Positions 62,517 to 64,000 of a stretch of DNA of 64,000 nucleotides are shown here, one piece after another (position 1 is the stretch's first letter; every line of letters starts with the position of its first letter). Made by a program: the position numbers and the translations under genes. Below the pieces are notes generated by a model, which was given only the letters and a program-made list of their open reading frames with translations, was not told the origin of the DNA and did not search any database. The stretch is from Paraburkholderia ribeironis (GTDB lineage: Bacteria > Pseudomonadota > Gammaproteobacteria > Burkholderiales > Burkholderiaceae): NCBI RefSeq assembly GCF_900019265.1, contig NZ_CYGX02000048.1, positions 23,252 through 87,251 of the forward strand. The letters run 5' to 3'.

Positions 62517-62867
62517 GTCTTGCGGCCATGCGCGCCGCGTTTGGCGCGCGACTCCCCGCTCACGCCGATGGATCGAGCGCGGCTTTGGCTGTCGTGTCCC
62601 GCAACAGCATGTCGACACCCTCGCTGCCATAGCGTGAGCATGTCGAGCGGGCGCGACATCGTTGCCGGGATGCATTCGGCCGCCGCGATCAATGCCTGGT
62701 CGCCGCTCGCATAGCCGGACGCGTCGTTGAATTGCCTGGAGTGGTCAATGCCGGTGAACAGGGCCGACAGCGGTTGTCGTGTGCGGGGGCGTGCGTCGTG
62801 TGCGTCGCCGCGTGATACCCGCTCATGCCGAGGCTCGCACCACGCGCCCTGTCATGTCACGTCACGG
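62517..62867. other. Intergenic region, possibly a decayed reading frame
   Basis: These 351 bp separate convergent genes. A minus-strand stretch around 62580-62760 translates to a protein-like sequence (IPATMSRPLDMLTLWQR) without a clear start or ribosome site; it may be a relic. No terminator with T run is seen. Confidence 0.35.
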
Positions 62868-63731
62868 CTAGCGCAGCAGTTTGGCCGCCGCGCGGATACG
62901 ACGTTTGCGCTCCTTGTGCAGCCACTGAAGCGCCGCGTCGGTATCGCCGGCGCCGGCAAACAACGCTGCATTCTCGTGCAGCAGCTCCTCACTCGCGACG
63001 ACATCGTTCAGCGCCCCGAAACGTTTCTGAATCTCTACCAATCGCTTGAGCGTGCGTTTGCAACCGCCTTCCAACGCCGGTTCGAAAAACTCGACCAGAT
63101 AGCGCAGCTTCTTGCCGGCCTTTCTGACATCGTGAAAGGCGGCGTAGTCCGAGCGCTTCGCGTGGCGCGCACGCTTCATGCACTTCTTCAACGATCGCGC
63201 TGACGCGTCCACGCGTTGCGTAGCGAATTTGCGCAGCGGCACACGCTCGTGCGCGGTATTCAATTCTCTGGACGTATTCGCCAACACGTCGCGCAGCAGA
63301 TGTTTGACGTCGGCGTTCGACAGCGTTTCGCGGCTGGTCGCCAACGCAATGCCTCGGGCTTCCTGGAGTTTGGGCACGATGTCGCTCGCGCCGCTGTCCT
63401 GCTGGGTCAGCAATTCGATCGCGATGTCCCAGTCGCGCGTCTTGCCGGCCGCATTCGCAAGGTACTGGAAGAGCGCCCGTTGACGGGCATTCTCGTTCTT
63501 CTCGAGCAAGGGTTCGAAGGCCCACCACAACGACCGCAGCCGTCTTAGCGAAACGCGGAGCTGGTGCAAGGCTTCGGGGGACGCGTCTTCGCGCGCCGCA
63601 GCCGCAAGTTCGGTCGCATGACCGACGAGCGGCGCCGCATACGACGCGAAGGCCTCCTGCGCCAGGCGCGCTTCGCTGGCTGGATCACTGGCGGCGGACT
63701 GCTCATCCACCATCCCGCTGTCTCGGTTCAT
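62868..63731 (-). CDS. CHAD domain protein
   Basis: A 287-residue helical protein with a CHAD domain (about 35-285), recognised by HQLRVSLRRLRSLWWAFEPLL and the symmetrical HDVRKAGKKLRYLVEFFEPAL, both rich in His, Arg and Lys that bind polyphosphate. CHAD proteins associate with inorganic polyphosphate or polyhydroxyalkanoate granules. GGGAGCG precedes the ATG at 63731. No CYTH domain is fused. The remaining 269 bp to the window edge hold no gene I can support. Confidence 0.9.
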   Translation of the reverse strand: MNRDSGMVDEQSAASDPASEARLAQEAFASYAAPLVGHATELAAAAREDASPEALHQLRVSLRRLRSLWWAFEPLLEKNENARQRALFQYLANAAGKTRDWDIAIELLTQQDSGASDIVPKLQEARGIALATSRETLSNADVKHLLRDVLANTSRELNTAHERVPLRKFATQRVDASARSLKKCMKRARHAKRSDYAAFHDVRKAGKKLRYLVEFFEPALEGGCKRTLKRLVEIQKRFGALNDVVASEELLHENAALFAGAGDTDAALQWLHKERKRRIRAAAKLLR

Positions 63732-64000
63732 CGTCGCTCCCCGAACCCGCTTTACTAACAGCGTAGCAAAGATAGTTCCCTGAAGGTATGCGTACAAGCT
63801 GCCCACTCCGCGCTGGTCGGGTTGCAGCAGGAAAGATCTTCCCCGGCATGCGCTAGATCGCCGCGGCTCGGGCATTTTTACCAAAGTTCGATGGCGCCGG
63901 GCCGTGCCAGCGACTATCTTGATTGAACATGCGCGTGGGCTCGCGGCATCGACTCGCGGACCTATCGCTGTGCGTCAGGCAGCAGGTTCGCGATCATTCT

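Noticed and set aside
62580..62760. Protein-like minus-strand stretch between the DedA and CHAD genes
   Set aside because: No start codon with ribosome site, no recognisable family and no support beyond composition; listed only as a possible relic.

Overview
The window is chromosomal DNA of a high-GC betaproteobacterium, most likely Paraburkholderia/Burkholderia. The signs are a Burkholderia-type porin ending in Phe, a phasin, a MocR regulator beside an omega-amino-acid aminotransferase, a pcaIJ-BDC beta-ketoadipate block with a LysR regulator, and strong G/C third-position bias that creates long antisense shadow frames. I saw no rRNA, tRNA, CRISPR array, intact insertion sequence, integrase or replication origin.

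Layout. 0-2 kb: two accessory genes of lower GC, the second with a C-terminal HEPN/Apea-like motif. 2.2-9.3 kb: an operon of two transglutaminase-fold proteins and a fused ATP-grasp/alpha-E protein, a widespread predicted peptide-ligation system of unknown product, with a divergent zinc-ribbon metallopeptidase at 9.6-10.7 kb. 10.8-20 kb: a phasin and several small exported proteins (DUF4410 lipoprotein, NHL-like beta-propeller, BON, glycine-zipper), a LysE exporter and a membrane diguanylate cyclase with an RpfC-like sensor. 20.3-26.5 kb: a GH127 beta-L-arabinofuranosidase with a CUT1-type sugar ABC importer (no ATPase) and a divergent AraC regulator. 26.6-30.3 kb: SDR/TetR pair, ferric-reductase-like flavocytochrome, second BON protein.

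30.4-41.1 kb is the most interesting region. Two divergent operons, porin - MDR dehydrogenase - cupin - hemerythrin - SDR leftward and CarAa-like Rieske oxygenase - ferredoxin/reductase - M20-like protein - amidase rightward, meet at a perfect 9-1-9 palindrome that contains -35-like hexamers on both strands. A MarR-like regulator gene closes the cluster and carries its own 9-bp inverted repeat. The set looks like an uncharacterised catabolic pathway for an amide-bearing (hetero)aromatic compound.

41-48.5 kb: a treS 3' remnant, a GST, a low-GC lipoprotein, an RhtB exporter, the MocR/aminotransferase pair with repeated ACAGTT sites, and a Lys/Ala-rich DUF6496 protein. 48.6-59.4 kb: a LIV-family ABC importer with fused LivHM permease downstream of pcaIJ-BDC, with a divergent LysR gene. 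59.5-64 kb: folE, an EamA transporter, a DedA-rhodanese fusion preceded by eight perfect 9-bp repeats, and a CHAD protein.

Functional assignments rest on motif reading by eye. Start codons were moved from the longest frame wherever a Shine-Dalgarno sequence or family alignment favoured another.
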